NCBI RefSeq assembly: GCF_009711055.1
Contig: NZ_WMJY01000016.1
Location: 1 to 64,000 of the forward strand
Direction of reading: 5' to 3'
Length of the DNA stretch: 64,000 bases
Source of the DNA: Myroides pelagicus
GTDB taxonomy: Bacteria; Bacteroidota; Bacteroidia; Flavobacteriales; Flavobacteriaceae
The position numbers and the translations under genes are program-made. The notes beneath the pieces were generated by a model. The model was not told the DNA's origin. It made no database searches and worked only from the letters and a program-made list of their open reading frames with translations. Positions 37,775 through 46,852 of the stretch are shown one piece after another (the first letter of the stretch is position 1; each line of letters starts with the position of its first letter).

Positions 37775-38720
37775 ATACCGAATAAATAAGTTGGTGAAGT
37801 ATTTGTTTTTGTTGCTCAAGAAAAGCATGAGTTAGCTTAGTCTCAAAGAAATCAAAGGCATGTACAGCTTGATTTACCTGAATAAATCTAGTAGGTACAC
37901 CAGCTTTTATAAGTTTGTCTGCATATGCCTTTGCTTCGTCTAAAAAGGGATCAAACTCACAGGCTACAATTACAGCAGAAGGAAGGTTTCTAAAGCAATT
38001 CTGTTTTAGTGGTACCCCGTAGTTTGGTGTATCCTTAGGTAGGTCTGCTAGGTAGTGGCGCCACATTAACTCAGCAGATGCTTTTGATTGCATAGGAGCA
38101 TTTGCCAGGCGCTGCATAGAATCAGAGTTAAGGCTATCATCTAGTGGAGGATAGAGGAGGTACTGCTGTTGGATACTATGATTATTTTTATCCCTAGCAT
38201 AGTGTGTAATAGATGCTGCTAATGCACCACCAGCACTGCTACCAGCTATTGTAATATTGGCTGTATCCATGTCGTATGTAGATCCCTTGGCTACAATCCA
38301 AACTAAGGCATCATAACCATCAAAAATAGCTGCCGGGTAGGGGTGTTCTGGAGCTAAGCGATAATCTACAGAGACGATGTTAATGGACAAGCGCTGGACT
38401 AGATCGATGCAATAATCATCATATTGTTCTGGACTGCCAAAGATGAAAGCACCACCGTGAAAGTACAACATGACAGGCTTTTGGGTAATATCTTTAGGGC
38501 TATAAATGCGCAAAGGGATTTGATGATCCCCACATTCACTATCAATTGATAGACTAGTGATGGTAATATCAACAGCTGTCGATGTGGTGGTGTTTTCGGC
38601 GGTAATACGAGCTTCTTCTATGCCTATTTTCGCGGGGTTGTGGGCTAATAAGTAATCATAATCAATTTGATTGAAATCACTCGCTGCAATGGCCTGTAAT
38701 AGTTCTTGGTCAATATTCAT
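37773..38720 (-). CDS. Alpha/beta hydrolase, hormone-sensitive-lipase type
   Basis: A 315-residue cytoplasmic esterase/lipase-like enzyme. The oxyanion-hole motif is YFHGGAFIFG, the nucleophile elbow is GSSAGGALAAS, and the catalytic Asp and His are suggested by CEFDPFLDEA and VHAFDFF. These define the HSL (family IV) group acting on short acyl or aryl esters; the substrate is unknown. It lies 3 bp after the zinc-free quinone-oxidoreductase-like gene in the same operon, with a divergent AraC regulator, suggesting a small catabolic or detoxifying unit. Confidence 0.9.
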   Translation of the reverse strand: MNIDQELLQAIAASDFNQIDYDYLLAHNPAKIGIEEARITAENTTTSTAVDITITSLSIDSECGDHQIPLRIYSPKDITQKPVMLYFHGGAFIFGSPEQYDDYCIDLVQRLSINIVSVDYRLAPEHPYPAAIFDGYDALVWIVAKGSTYDMDTANITIAGSSAGGALAASITHYARDKNNHSIQQQYLLYPPLDDSLNSDSMQRLANAPMQSKASAELMWRHYLADLPKDTPNYGVPLKQNCFRNLPSAVIVACEFDPFLDEAKAYADKLIKAGVPTRFIQVNQAVHAFDFFETKLTHAFLEQQKQILHQLIYSV

Positions 38721-38723
38721 AGT

Positions 38724-39674
38724 TTAATCTATTTCAATTATTATTTTTCCTTTTGTTCTTCCTGTTTCTATGGCTAGGTGTGCTTGTCGAATTTGATCAA
38801 AACCAAATGTTTGATCAACATGTGGTTTGATGATACCTTTAGCTAATAGATCAGCTATTTGATTGATATCGTGTTTGTCGGCATAGACCGACATAAAAAA
38901 GCAGGCGTGTAAGGACTTTTCAAGGGCAATTTCTAGCTCTTTGTTTGTTTCACCTGAGGGAAGTTTCACTAGTGTGCCAAACGGTTTTAGTACATTAATA
39001 GACTTGATAGTATTATCCCCTCCAATAGATTCTAGTACAAAGTCGATATCTGTCAATACTGCTTCAAAGTCGGTATTTTGATAGTCTAAGTATTGGTTAG
39101 CCCCTAACGAAAGTACAAAGTCTTTGTTTTTCAAAGAGGAACAGGCGATGACATAAGCGCCAAGATATTTAGCTATTTGTATGGCAAAATGGCCCACTCC
39201 ACCGGCAGCGGCATGAATGAGTAGTCGGTCATTTGGACGCAGTTTTCCGTATTTAGTAAAGGCTTGCCAAGCTGTCAGAGCTGCTAAAGCAGAGGCAGCT
39301 GCTTGGCCATATGTTATGTTTTTGGGCTTGTGAGCTAAGTGCTCACTTGGAGCTGCGACATACTGTGCGTAACCTGCACCGTGTTTAGGGAAATTAACCA
39401 TGCCAAATACTTGATCCCTAATAGAAAAGTCAGTTACATCACCTCCTACTTCAACAACTTCTCCAGCAATATCCCATCCTAGAATAAGCGGCTGCTGGTC
39501 GAGTAGTTGTTCTGCTAAAGGTGCCAATCTTGCTCTTACTTTTACATCAACGGGATTTATGCTAATTGCCTTTACCTTGATTAAAACTTCCTGAGGCTCA
39601 ATTATTGGTTTTTCAACTGTTTTGTAAACTAATTGTTCTACTCCACCAAAGTCGTTTAATATAATTGCTTTCAT
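38724..39674 (-). CDS. NADP-dependent oxidoreductase (quinone-reductase/MDR type)
   Basis: Medium-chain dehydrogenase/reductase of 316 residues. It has a GroES-like N-terminal domain (INPVDVKVRARLAPL ... ILGWDIAGEVVEVG) and a Rossmann domain with IHAAAGGVGHFAIQIAKYLGAYVIACSS. The catalytic and structural zinc cysteines of alcohol dehydrogenases are absent, which points to the zinc-free quinone oxidoreductase group. It probably reduces an enone or quinone with NADPH. First gene of a two-gene operon with the hydrolase; an AraC regulator is divergent 87 bp away. Confidence 0.9.
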   Translation of the reverse strand: MKAIILNDFGGVEQLVYKTVEKPIIEPQEVLIKVKAISINPVDVKVRARLAPLAEQLLDQQPLILGWDIAGEVVEVGGDVTDFSIRDQVFGMVNFPKHGAGYAQYVAAPSEHLAHKPKNITYGQAAASALAALTAWQAFTKYGKLRPNDRLLIHAAAGGVGHFAIQIAKYLGAYVIACSSLKNKDFVLSLGANQYLDYQNTDFEAVLTDIDFVLESIGGDNTIKSINVLKPFGTLVKLPSGETNKELEIALEKSLHACFFMSVYADKHDINQIADLLAKGIIKPHVDQTFGFDQIRQAHLAIETGRTKGKIIIEID

Positions 39675-39761
39675 AATTTCATTGTTTTAAAAACACAAAA
39701 ATATACCGAGTTTTAGGTTTTTATAAGGTATAATTTCATTGTTTTTCGGTAGCTTTACACT

Positions 39762-40604
39762 ATGGCAAGAGAAAATATGTACAACCCTTTAGAGGTATAT
39801 TACGAAAAAGTGACGGTGTGCCCTTTGCGCAATAGACAATTTAACTTCTTTGAACTCGTCTATGTGATCTCAGGTATTGGTACCCATACAGTCAATGGTA
39901 ATTGTATCGATTATCAGGCAGGTGATTTATTTCTACTCACCCCCAATGATTGTCATGAGTTTGATTTGGAAGGGGAGTGTGAGTTTATGGTTATTCGATT
40001 TGGAGAGCACTATATCCGTGAATACCAATGGAAGAGTATCGATCATATTGAATGTCTGTTATATTACGCTTCCGAATTATCTGAATCACTACTCTCTAAT
40101 AGTGATGATGTGGATATTATCGCTCAGTTAATGCAAACTTTGAAGCAGGTGGTTACACAAGAAGCAATGTATAATGAGGATATTATTGGTCACTTGGTCA
40201 ATGCAGTCATTGTCATAGCTGCGCGAAATATAGCTATTCGACAAATTGAAACTGCTATGACAGAGACCGATTCTAAAATTCGGGGTATTCTTAATTATAT
40301 TCAACAATATATTCGCGAGCCTGATAAATTAAAGGTACAGGAGATGGCGGCTTATTTTTCATTAGCACCAAATTATTTAGGGAGTTATTTTCGCAAACAT
40401 TGTGGTGAGTCTTTGCAGGTGTATATAGCTCAATACAAAATTAGGTTGATTGAGCACCGTCTGCGTTTTAGTTCAATGCGTATCGGTGAAATAGCAGATG
40501 AATTTGGCTTTACAGATGAAAGTCATATTAATAAATTTTTCAAGCGATATCATTCTGTTAGTATGTCTGTGTATCGCAAGCAACAATTCAAAGAAAGGAA
40601 GTAG
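39762..40604 (+). CDS. AraC-family transcriptional regulator
   Basis: A 280-residue regulator with an N-terminal cupin-like sensor (LVYVISGIGTHTVNGNCIDYQAGDLFLLTPNDCHEFDL) and a C-terminal double HTH: KLKVQEMAAYFSLAPNYLGSYFRKHCGESLQVYIAQYKI, then MRIGEIADEFGFTDESHINKFFKRYHSVSMSVYRK. It is divergent from the oxidoreductase/hydrolase operon, which it probably controls in response to a small molecule. No clear palindromic operator was recognised in the 87-bp intergenic region. Confidence 0.93.
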   Translation: MARENMYNPLEVYYEKVTVCPLRNRQFNFFELVYVISGIGTHTVNGNCIDYQAGDLFLLTPNDCHEFDLEGECEFMVIRFGEHYIREYQWKSIDHIECLLYYASELSESLLSNSDDVDIIAQLMQTLKQVVTQEAMYNEDIIGHLVNAVIVIAARNIAIRQIETAMTETDSKIRGILNYIQQYIREPDKLKVQEMAAYFSLAPNYLGSYFRKHCGESLQVYIAQYKIRLIEHRLRFSSMRIGEIADEFGFTDESHINKFFKRYHSVSMSVYRKQQFKERK

Positions 40605-40767
40605 TAAGATAGAAAACATCATTTGTTTTTGTGTAAGCTTCTTTATGTATAAGTACACTAGATGTTTTTTTGTCATTCGAAAGAATTATAGCTACTTATT
40701 TTTAACTATCACTTGCTTATTTAGAAGTGTATTTATGTGGTTATTCAAGTCTATTTGCTATTATTTT

Positions 40768-40882
40768 CTTGCCAAGCTAGTGCTATAAGTGCAGTATTCC
40801 TGCAGTATACTAGCCCAGAAGCAACTCCTCGGCAAGGAAAGTGCACGTATTCTGAAGGAATACTGCACGGAGACTTGCAGCT
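40768..40882. ncRNA. Possible structured RNA or repeat element (long rod-like hairpin)
   Basis: GTGCAGTATTCCT (40789-40801) pairs perfectly with AGGAATACTGCAC (40856-40868). The stem can extend inward (CAGTATAC with GTATTCTG) and, after an asymmetric bubble, outward (CAAG with CTTG). The segment is richer in GC than the AT-rich intergenic DNA around it. A rod with a bubble is reminiscent of 6S-type RNAs, but I see no good promoter box or T-run, so an inverted-repeat element is equally possible. The flanking parts of 40605-41024 show nothing else. Confidence 0.35.
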
Positions 40883-40989
40883 AATCAAAAGTTAACTAGT
40901 AAAAAAAGTAAGACAATTATTTACAAAAGTTTATTTTCAGTTTATAGAGATAATTGTAGTTCACTTTTATAGATACTAACGATATAAAA

Positions 40990-41020
40990 TAAAAAAGCCG
41001 CTTTTTTAAGCGGCTTTTAC
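40990..41020 (-). terminator. Terminator of the initiator tRNA gene
   Basis: AAAAGCCGCTT and AAGCGGCTTTT form a stem; on the minus strand it ends in a T-run just after the tRNA. Confidence 0.85.
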
Positions 41021-41024
41021 TTAG

Positions 41025-41097
41025 TAGCGGGAACAGGACTCGAACCTGTGACCTTCGGGTTATGAGCCCGACGAGCTGCCTACTGCTCTATCCCGCG
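41025..41097 (-). tRNA. Initiator tRNA-fMet (CAT anticodon)
   Basis: The cloverleaf is complete: acceptor CGCGGGA/TCCCGCT, D-arm GAGC/GCTC, anticodon loop CTCATAA, T-arm ACAGG TTCGAGT CCTGT. Position 1 (C) and 72 (T) do not pair, and the anticodon stem has three consecutive GC pairs (GGG/CCC), both hallmarks of the initiator. CCA is not encoded (CTA follows the discriminator). Confidence 0.95.
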
Positions 41098-41350
41098 ATA
41101 TTGTGGTGCAAATATAATACAGATTTAATTAATACACAATTGTTTGAAACGTATTTTTTCGTTTTTTGTAAAAAAAATGTCTTGGATGTAATTTTAATGA
41201 CTTTATGTGGTTGGTTTTTAGTTGTTTAAAAATAAATAATATAGTAGGGGGAAATGAAAAAATACAATCCAGTTGATTAGGTGAGTAAAACAGTTCATAG
41301 GTCTTGATATTTTTAGTAAGTTTAGCATTAAACTTAAAAAAACAATTAAT

Positions 41351-42061
41351 ATGGAACCATTGATTATTGATTGGGAGCAAATGCCGACGTATAATACTGT
41401 TATGGCTTTAGCCTCAGGAGCAGCATTACTTTCAATAGCAGCTATAGGGAAGAATTTGATTAGCAGAGAAAAAGTAAATCCTCAAGGTTGGGCAATCAAT
41501 TTATTTGCACTAGCTATAATCTTAGTGACAACAGGATTACACATGACTGTAGTATGGCCTTTGGCGAAGTATTTTCCTTTTGATAATATCGTTTTTGGAG
41601 AGCCTAGTTTGGTTCTAGGAGTTCTTTTATTAGTTATTGCTTTTTACTTTTACAAAAATAGAATTTCTATTGTGGAGGATAGTGATAGTTTAAAACAAGT
41701 ATCGGCTGATTTACGTCATTTCAAATACATTATGATAGGTATAGGGTTGGGAATGATAGGTATTGCATTTGCTGGTGTTATCTTCCAGTTGTTTGCAGCT
41801 CCCAAAGAAGAACCTATTTCTGGAATGTTAGCAGATTATCCTATGGTAGAGGCCGTTTGTATTTCTCTTGTTTATGCAGGAATTGGAGTTGCATCGATTA
41901 TTACTCCTTTTATATTGGAGCGATTTGCAACAGGAGACTATGAAAATCGCTTGGCTAAATATGGATATATCTTATTGCAATTAGTAGGGTGGACATGGTT
42001 GTTGTTCGGTGCTCTTAATTATTTCACACATATTGGACTAATCGTCAATACGATGGCGTAG
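41351..42061 (+). CDS. DUF981-like membrane protein
   Basis: A 236-residue integral membrane protein with about six hydrophobic helices (for example YNTVMALASGAALLSIAAIG, WAINLFALAIILVTTGLHM, LVLGVLLLVIAFYFY). The overall pattern resembles the DUF981 family of predicted membrane proteins, whose function is unknown. Next on the same strand, 31 bp away, is an AraC-type regulator, so the two probably form a unit. Confidence 0.65.
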   Translation: MEPLIIDWEQMPTYNTVMALASGAALLSIAAIGKNLISREKVNPQGWAINLFALAIILVTTGLHMTVVWPLAKYFPFDNIVFGEPSLVLGVLLLVIAFYFYKNRISIVEDSDSLKQVSADLRHFKYIMIGIGLGMIGIAFAGVIFQLFAAPKEEPISGMLADYPMVEAVCISLVYAGIGVASIITPFILERFATGDYENRLAKYGYILLQLVGWTWLLFGALNYFTHIGLIVNTMA

Positions 42062-42092
42062 TTATAGGTGTCTCAAAAATTAGGGTAAAAAC

Positions 42093-42902
42093 ATGGAATT
42101 AGTTGGAATAACAGATTTACAGCACAGAGAGGCTCTAACAGATATAGGTAAGACGCATTTAGGAGTGTTGAAGATTCTTTATGCGTGTAAGGGTACTTGT
42201 GTGGAGGTTGACTTTGAAACTTATAGTTGTGAGCAAGACACTCTATTTTTTTTTAATGAGGATCAACTCTTTGGTATTGATGATAAGGCTAGAGGAGAAT
42301 TACTCTATTTTCACGGTGATTTTTATTGTATAGAAATACACGATAAGGAATTAGCCTGTGATGGAATACTGTATAGTAATGTGCTATCTCTTCCTCAAAT
42401 AGGTTTGGGTTCAAGGCAGACCCTCTTATTTACAAATTTGTTTCAGCAAATTAAAGAAGAGCTGATTAATAAGGATATGTGGAGTCAGGAGAAGATACGT
42501 ATTCTTATAAAGTTTATTATGATTGAATCGACCAGGCTTTGGGTAAGCCAGTCAAAAGATGAAAGACAAAGAATAGTCGAGAAAAGAGAGTTTACTAGAC
42601 GGTTTAGTCAATTGGTAGATAAATATTATGCCAGTAAGCACAAGGTGTCAGACTATGCAGCACTTATGAATGTATCAACGGCAACGCTCAATAAACGTAT
42701 TAGCAGTGATGAGGAGCAATCGCCAAGCTGTATTATTGTAGGTCGAATTATGCTTGAAGCAAAGCGTTTACTAGTTTATACCGATAAGAGCGTGAAAGAA
42801 ATAGCACATAGTTTAGGGTACATTGATACCTCGTATTTCAATCGCTATTTTAAGATACAAAGTGGGTGTACACCTTTAGAATTCCGTGATAGAAGAAACT
42901 AA
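42093..42902 (+). CDS. AraC-family transcriptional regulator
   Basis: A 269-residue protein whose C-terminal 100 residues contain the AraC double HTH: HKVSDYAALMNVSTATLNKRIS, then KSVKEIAHSLGYIDTSYFNRYFKIQSGCTPLEFRDR. The N-terminal 170 residues look like a cupin-type sensor (VEVDFETYSCEQDTLFFFNEDQLFGI). It follows a membrane protein gene by 31 bp and probably regulates it or the OsmC gene 115 bp downstream; targets are inference. Confidence 0.9.
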   Translation: MELVGITDLQHREALTDIGKTHLGVLKILYACKGTCVEVDFETYSCEQDTLFFFNEDQLFGIDDKARGELLYFHGDFYCIEIHDKELACDGILYSNVLSLPQIGLGSRQTLLFTNLFQQIKEELINKDMWSQEKIRILIKFIMIESTRLWVSQSKDERQRIVEKREFTRRFSQLVDKYYASKHKVSDYAALMNVSTATLNKRISSDEEQSPSCIIVGRIMLEAKRLLVYTDKSVKEIAHSLGYIDTSYFNRYFKIQSGCTPLEFRDRRN

Positions 42903-43016
42903 ATGTTTCTTGAAATTTAGTTTATGGAGTAAGAAAAGTCCTATACTTTTCGCTTATGTCCATTGAACAGCAGTGCCTGTGGTGATAATTTTGTCTTTTA
43001 ATTAAATCACATAGAT

Positions 43017-43424
43017 ATGAAAGCAACTATTAGTGCCAACTGGTCAGAGAGTTTTAAAAAAGGAGAAGGAGTATATACATCGGAGAATCCATTGCTCAAT
43101 GGAGTGACCTATCACTTTATGAATCGCCCAAATAAACAGGCAGTATTGCCAGAGGAGTTTTTAGCAGCAGCTTATTCGGGGTGTTTTAATATGACATTAG
43201 CGATGTTATTGACAACTGAAAAATATGAGATTACAAGTTTGGACACGTCTTGTGATATTCATTACGATGAAAATAAATTGCTAAAAGCTGTACTAAATGT
43301 ACAGGCAAAAGTAGCTACTATCGATAAAATTACATTTGAAGAAACAGCAAAAAAAGCAAAACAACTATGTCCTATTGGTCAAGGATTTGCTTTTCCAACA
43401 GAGCTGAATATAAACTTTGAGTAG
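43017..43424 (+). CDS. OsmC-family peroxiredoxin
   Basis: Thiol-dependent hydroperoxide reductase-like protein of 135 residues. Both redox cysteines are visible: the peroxidatic one in AYSGCFNMTLAMLL and the second in AKQLCPIGQGFAFP. The N-terminal ATISANWSESFKKGEGVYTSENPLL is typical. It acts on organic peroxides in the cytoplasm, with lipoylated proteins or thioredoxin as reductant in known members. Single gene with its own terminator. Confidence 0.92.
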   Translation: MKATISANWSESFKKGEGVYTSENPLLNGVTYHFMNRPNKQAVLPEEFLAAAYSGCFNMTLAMLLTTEKYEITSLDTSCDIHYDENKLLKAVLNVQAKVATIDKITFEETAKKAKQLCPIGQGFAFPTELNINFE

Positions 43425-43450
43425 TATTAGGTATACTTAGATAATAAATA

Positions 43451-43486
43451 GACAGGGATTCTTATTTTGAGAATATCCCTGTTTTG
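43451..43486 (+). terminator. Terminator after the OsmC gene
   Basis: ACAGGGATTCT and AGAATATCCCTGT form a stem with a two-base bulge, followed by TTTTGTTTTTT. Confidence 0.75.
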
Positions 43487-43541
43487 TTTTTTAAAGAATG
43501 TTAAGTTTATACGAAAAAACATTTTTTTGTTTGCTTTTCTA

Positions 43542-43571
43542 TTGTGTTACTTCTTTAAAATTGTACTTTCG
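43542..43571 (+). promoter_or_regulatory. Probable promoter of the FKBP gene
   Basis: TTG (43542-43544), 19 bases, then TACTTTCG (43564-43571), one base from the TAnnTTTG consensus. Confidence 0.45.
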
Positions 43572-43627
43572 TGAATAAGGAAATAACCATAGAATATGGT
43601 TCCAATTAAAATAGAAATAAAAAACTT

Positions 43628-44059
43628 ATGAGTCAAGTTAAACAAAATGACACAGTACGTGTACACTACACTGGAAAATTAGCAGATGGGCAAATCTTTG
43701 ATAGCTCTGTGGAAAGAGGAGAACCAATTGAGTTCACTTTAGGACAAGGGCAGTTAATTCCAGGGTTTGAAAATGGAGTAATCGGTATGGAAGTAAACCA
43801 GAAGAAAACGATTGAAATTCCATTTGGTGAAGCTTACGGTGATGTTCAACAAGAAATGTTTATGGAAGTACCAAAAAGTCAACTTCCACAAGAAATGGAA
43901 CCACAAGTAGGAATGGGATTAGTTTCAAGAAATCCTGATGGATCAGAAATTCAATTACGCGTGGCTGAGGTGAAAGAGGATACAATTATCGTTGATGCTA
44001 ACCACCCATTGGCTGGAAAAGATTTAATTTTCGAATTAGAAGTTGTGGAGATTAAATAA
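43628..44059 (+). CDS. FKBP-type peptidyl-prolyl isomerase, SlyD-like
   Basis: A 143-residue cytoplasmic prolyl isomerase and chaperone. The FKBP core is YTGKLADGQIFDSSVERGEPIEFTLGQGQLIPGFENGVIGM, interrupted by an insert-in-flap domain (about 70-120: EAYGDVQQEMFMEVPKSQLP) as in SlyD, and closing NHPLAGKDLIFELEVVEI. The metal-binding His/Cys-rich C-terminal tail of E. coli SlyD is missing. It has its own promoter-like box and a strong terminator, so it is a single-gene unit. Confidence 0.93.
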   Translation: MSQVKQNDTVRVHYTGKLADGQIFDSSVERGEPIEFTLGQGQLIPGFENGVIGMEVNQKKTIEIPFGEAYGDVQQEMFMEVPKSQLPQEMEPQVGMGLVSRNPDGSEIQLRVAEVKEDTIIVDANHPLAGKDLIFELEVVEIK

Positions 44060-44104
44060 TTGACTATAGCTTTTTTAATAAGCAATTAAAGTCTGATATA
44101 TATT

Positions 44105-44145
44105 AAAGCGTGTTAATCATCTAGTGATTAACACGCTTTTTTTTA
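44105..44145. terminator. Terminator between FKBP and MFS genes
   Basis: AAAGCGTGTTAATCA and TGATTAACACGCTTT form a perfect 15-bp stem with loop TCTAG, then a T-run on the + strand. Confidence 0.9.
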
Positions 44146-44159
44146 TATTTTCAATGTTT

Positions 44160-45404
44160 TTATTTAGTGGGTAAGTTTTTGGTTTCAGACATATTTACCC
44201 AAACAATAATCCCTGAAATAAACGTGATTAAGCCCGCTAGGTGAATAGCCCAAGTAAGGCTCAAAGCGTTAGCTACAATTCCTGCCATTAGTGCACCAAT
44301 AGCATACCCCATATCGCGCCAAAATCGATATACGCCAAGTGAGGAAGCACGCCATAGAGGGTTTGCTACATCACTTACTCCTGCCAACAAAGCAGGGTAA
44401 ACCATAGCAGTACCTAATCCCAATAGGATCGAACCTATCAGCCCTGCAGTTAGAGGTTCTAACCATTGGCTTCCAATAATTATGTGACCAAATACTTGAA
44501 CGAACATTCCCCAGACAATGAGCGGTTTTCGTCCAATTTTATCTGCCAGAGGACCTGTAATTATTTGTCCAGCCCCCCATACAATAGGGTAGATGGCTTT
44601 GATCCAACCAATACCCTCTAGCGATACATTTAACGATAGGAAAAACAAGGGAAATACTCCCCAAGACATTCCGTCATTTAGGTTATTGATAAGGCCTGCT
44701 TGTGAGATGGAAAAAAGGTTTTTATCTTTATAAGAAGTTTGTTTAAATACCCACCAAAGGCTTGGTTTATCTTCTGTAAGGTCTGAATTAGATTGGGTTG
44801 CTTCTAAACTAGTATAAGCTCGGGTATCTTTAATAACGAAAATAGAGAGTAATAGTCCGGCAATAGTATAAACTATTCCAACATAAAAGGGCTGGGGTCT
44901 TAGGCCGTAGTTGGCTGCTAAGTATCCCGTAAGTAAGGCTGTAAGACCTACTGCTCCATACCCTGCCGCTTCGTTTAGCCCCATTGCAAGGCCACGACTT
45001 TTCTTACCTACAAGGTCTATTTTCATATTTACTGTCATACTCCAGGCAAGTCCTTGACTCATTCCCAATAAGATATTCGCTAGTAGTATCCAGTTCCATG
45101 TAGGGGCAAAGGCTAATAAAAAAGGGACAGGTAATCCTACTATCCAACCAGCGATAAGTACTTTTTTGCGCGTGTATTTATCAGCTAAGACACCAGATAT
45201 TAGATTTGTAAAAGCTTTTACCACACCAAAGGCAATGATAAAGGAGAAGATGACAAGGTCTGATTGTATATTAAATTCCTGTGTTCCAACCAGAGGAACA
45301 ACAGTTCGCTCAAGTCCGACCATTCCACCAACCAACATGTTGACAAGGATTAGCAAGGCAAATTGTTGCCAGTTTTCCTTTAGTCCTAACGCTATTTGTT
45401 TCAT
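44160..45404 (-). CDS. Major facilitator superfamily transporter
   Basis: A 414-residue inner-membrane carrier with twelve predicted helices. The MFS loop 2-3 signature is ISGVLADKYTRKKVLIAGWI, and its echo between helices 8 and 9 is ITGPLADKIGRKPLIVWGM. The N-terminus begins NWQQFALLILVNMLVGGMVGLERT. The substrate cannot be assigned. It lies 77 bp downstream of a Crp/Fnr-type regulator on the same strand, and the two could form one transcript. Confidence 0.92.
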   Translation of the reverse strand: MKQIALGLKENWQQFALLILVNMLVGGMVGLERTVVPLVGTQEFNIQSDLVIFSFIIAFGVVKAFTNLISGVLADKYTRKKVLIAGWIVGLPVPFLLAFAPTWNWILLANILLGMSQGLAWSMTVNMKIDLVGKKSRGLAMGLNEAAGYGAVGLTALLTGYLAANYGLRPQPFYVGIVYTIAGLLLSIFVIKDTRAYTSLEATQSNSDLTEDKPSLWWVFKQTSYKDKNLFSISQAGLINNLNDGMSWGVFPLFFLSLNVSLEGIGWIKAIYPIVWGAGQIITGPLADKIGRKPLIVWGMFVQVFGHIIIGSQWLEPLTAGLIGSILLGLGTAMVYPALLAGVSDVANPLWRASSLGVYRFWRDMGYAIGALMAGIVANALSLTWAIHLAGLITFISGIIVWVNMSETKNLPTK

Positions 45405-45481
45405 TTGTTTGTATGCTTGATTTTGTTAGACAAAATTGGCTCTAATACAGGAGATATTCTTTAACAAATGATAAAAAATGA

Positions 45482-46048
45482 TCAAATAGAAGCTCGTATT
45501 CTACTTAAACTAACTTGGGTAATGCCTAGATAAGAGGCTATGTGTTTGAGTGGTATTTGATTGATTAAATTTGTTTGTGTAAGAAGCTCATAATAGCGCT
45601 CAGTAGCGGATTGGAACTGAAGACTTTCTACGCGTTTGGTAGTTTGTATATAGGCTTGTATAAAGATTTTATTAAATAGACGCTCTACTTCAAGGTTTGT
45701 TTCAAATAAACAGAAAAGTTCTTGTGCTGGGATAGCCACTACAGTTAAATCCGTTAATGCCTGTATTGCTTTAGGTGTTGTTCTCTTAGTAAAAAGACTT
45801 TCAGCTCGAATAATGATATTGGCATCAAAGGCAAAGTGTTCTGTGATGTCTTTTGCGTCTTTAAAATAATAAATACGCGCCACTCCTTTAGTGACAAAAT
45901 ATAGCGTTTTACACCGGCTATTTGGCTGTTGAATTACTTGGTTTTTACGATAATTTCGTATTTGCATAATATTGCTTAGTAAGCTACGACTTTCTGGGTT
46001 TTTGAGCAGGTAAATCTTATCAAAGTAGGTAAATATAGTACTTAGCAT
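45482..46048 (-). CDS. Crp/Fnr-family transcriptional regulator
   Basis: A 188-residue protein with a cyclic-nucleotide-binding-like beta-roll (YRKNQVIQQPNSRCKTLYFVTKGVARIYYF) and a short C-terminal HTH (LTQTNLINQIPLKHIASYLGITQVSLSRIRASI). No Fnr-type iron-sulfur Cys set is visible, and cAMP-contact residues are not conserved as in Crp, so the ligand is unknown. It is upstream of the MFS gene on the same strand and may regulate it. Confidence 0.9.
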   Translation of the reverse strand: MLSTIFTYFDKIYLLKNPESRSLLSNIMQIRNYRKNQVIQQPNSRCKTLYFVTKGVARIYYFKDAKDITEHFAFDANIIIRAESLFTKRTTPKAIQALTDLTVVAIPAQELFCLFETNLEVERLFNKIFIQAYIQTTKRVESLQFQSATERYYELLTQTNLINQIPLKHIASYLGITQVSLSRIRASI

Positions 46049-46261
46049 CGCTTAGAAATTAAATAGTTTGTATGTACTTATAGTAAGGAGAATAAATGTA
46101 AGAGAAATGAGGGAAATAAGCTTGAAAAGTTTTTGAAAAATTTCACGGGCAGGAAGTTGTTGATACGAGTATTTAAAAGTAAGAAATGGTAATTAAACAA
46201 AGATAAATAGCGTATTTAATACAAAGTCTTTTTCATAATAAAACAGGTCAGTATTCTTTTA

Positions 46262-46290
46262 TTTGATTGAATGATTGGTGTTTATCTTTG
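46262..46290 (+). promoter_or_regulatory. Promoter of the metal-efflux operon
   Basis: TTTG (46262-46265), 17 bases, then TATCTTTG (46283-46290). Predicted start is about 46296, which excludes the longer open frame beginning at 46275. The remaining 46049-46261 bases show no gene. Confidence 0.6.
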
Positions 46291-46364
46291 CAATGCTGTT
46301 GCAAAAAGTACAAATTATAGCGATAGGATTGTTTTTGTATGTTAAATATACCTACCTTTATACC

Positions 46365-46709
46365 ATGAGAAATTCACAGAACATTTTGTCTATCCTAATG
46401 CTATTACTTGTTGTAGCCTTTACTCAGTACCCATGTACGGATAGGTATTTTGTGTCTGAGTCTTTGGCAGAGCGTGTTTTCTCAGAATCATCAAATCCAA
46501 TAGAAAAGCAATCCACTCATACATCGTCAGATATGTGTTCTCCACTTTGTGTATGTGCTTGTTGTGCTGCTGTGTCGAATGCAAAAGTCTATGTATTTCA
46601 ACCTGTAACAACCTCTTTGTTGTTTTTTCAGGAGACACCCACTTATTCGGATAAATTGCCTCAAAAGGTAGATATTACCATCTGGCAACCTCCTAAGATA
46701 GTCATATAG
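46365..46709 (+). CDS. DUF6660-like small protein preceding the metal-efflux pump
   Basis: A 114-residue protein with an N-terminal signal or anchor helix (MRNSQNILSILMLLLVVAF), then a Cys-rich patch (DMCSPLCVCACC) and a hydrophobic C-terminal part. Such small proteins commonly precede CusA-type pumps in Bacteroidetes (DUF6660); the Cys cluster suggests metal binding in the periplasm, but this is inference. The start at 46365 is chosen because a TATCTTTG promoter lies at 46283-46290. It is 143 bp before the pump gene. Confidence 0.65.
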   Translation: MRNSQNILSILMLLLVVAFTQYPCTDRYFVSESLAERVFSESSNPIEKQSTHTSSDMCSPLCVCACCAAVSNAKVYVFQPVTTSLLFFQETPTYSDKLPQKVDITIWQPPKIVI

Positions 46710-46852
46710 TTTTACGGTATTTATAATTGATTATAGACAATGTATAATCATAAGACGTATTTGTTTAGAATCAATTGCGTAGCCAACTTAATTGGCTAGG
46801 TTATAAATACAATTGTGTTTTAAAATTACCTAAAATCAAATATGACATTCAG

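Noticed and set aside
40498..40788. Hydrophobic 96-residue open frame after the AraC gene
   Set aside because: It overlaps the AraC coding region in another frame; AT-rich non-coding DNA readily gives Phe/Leu/Tyr-rich frames.
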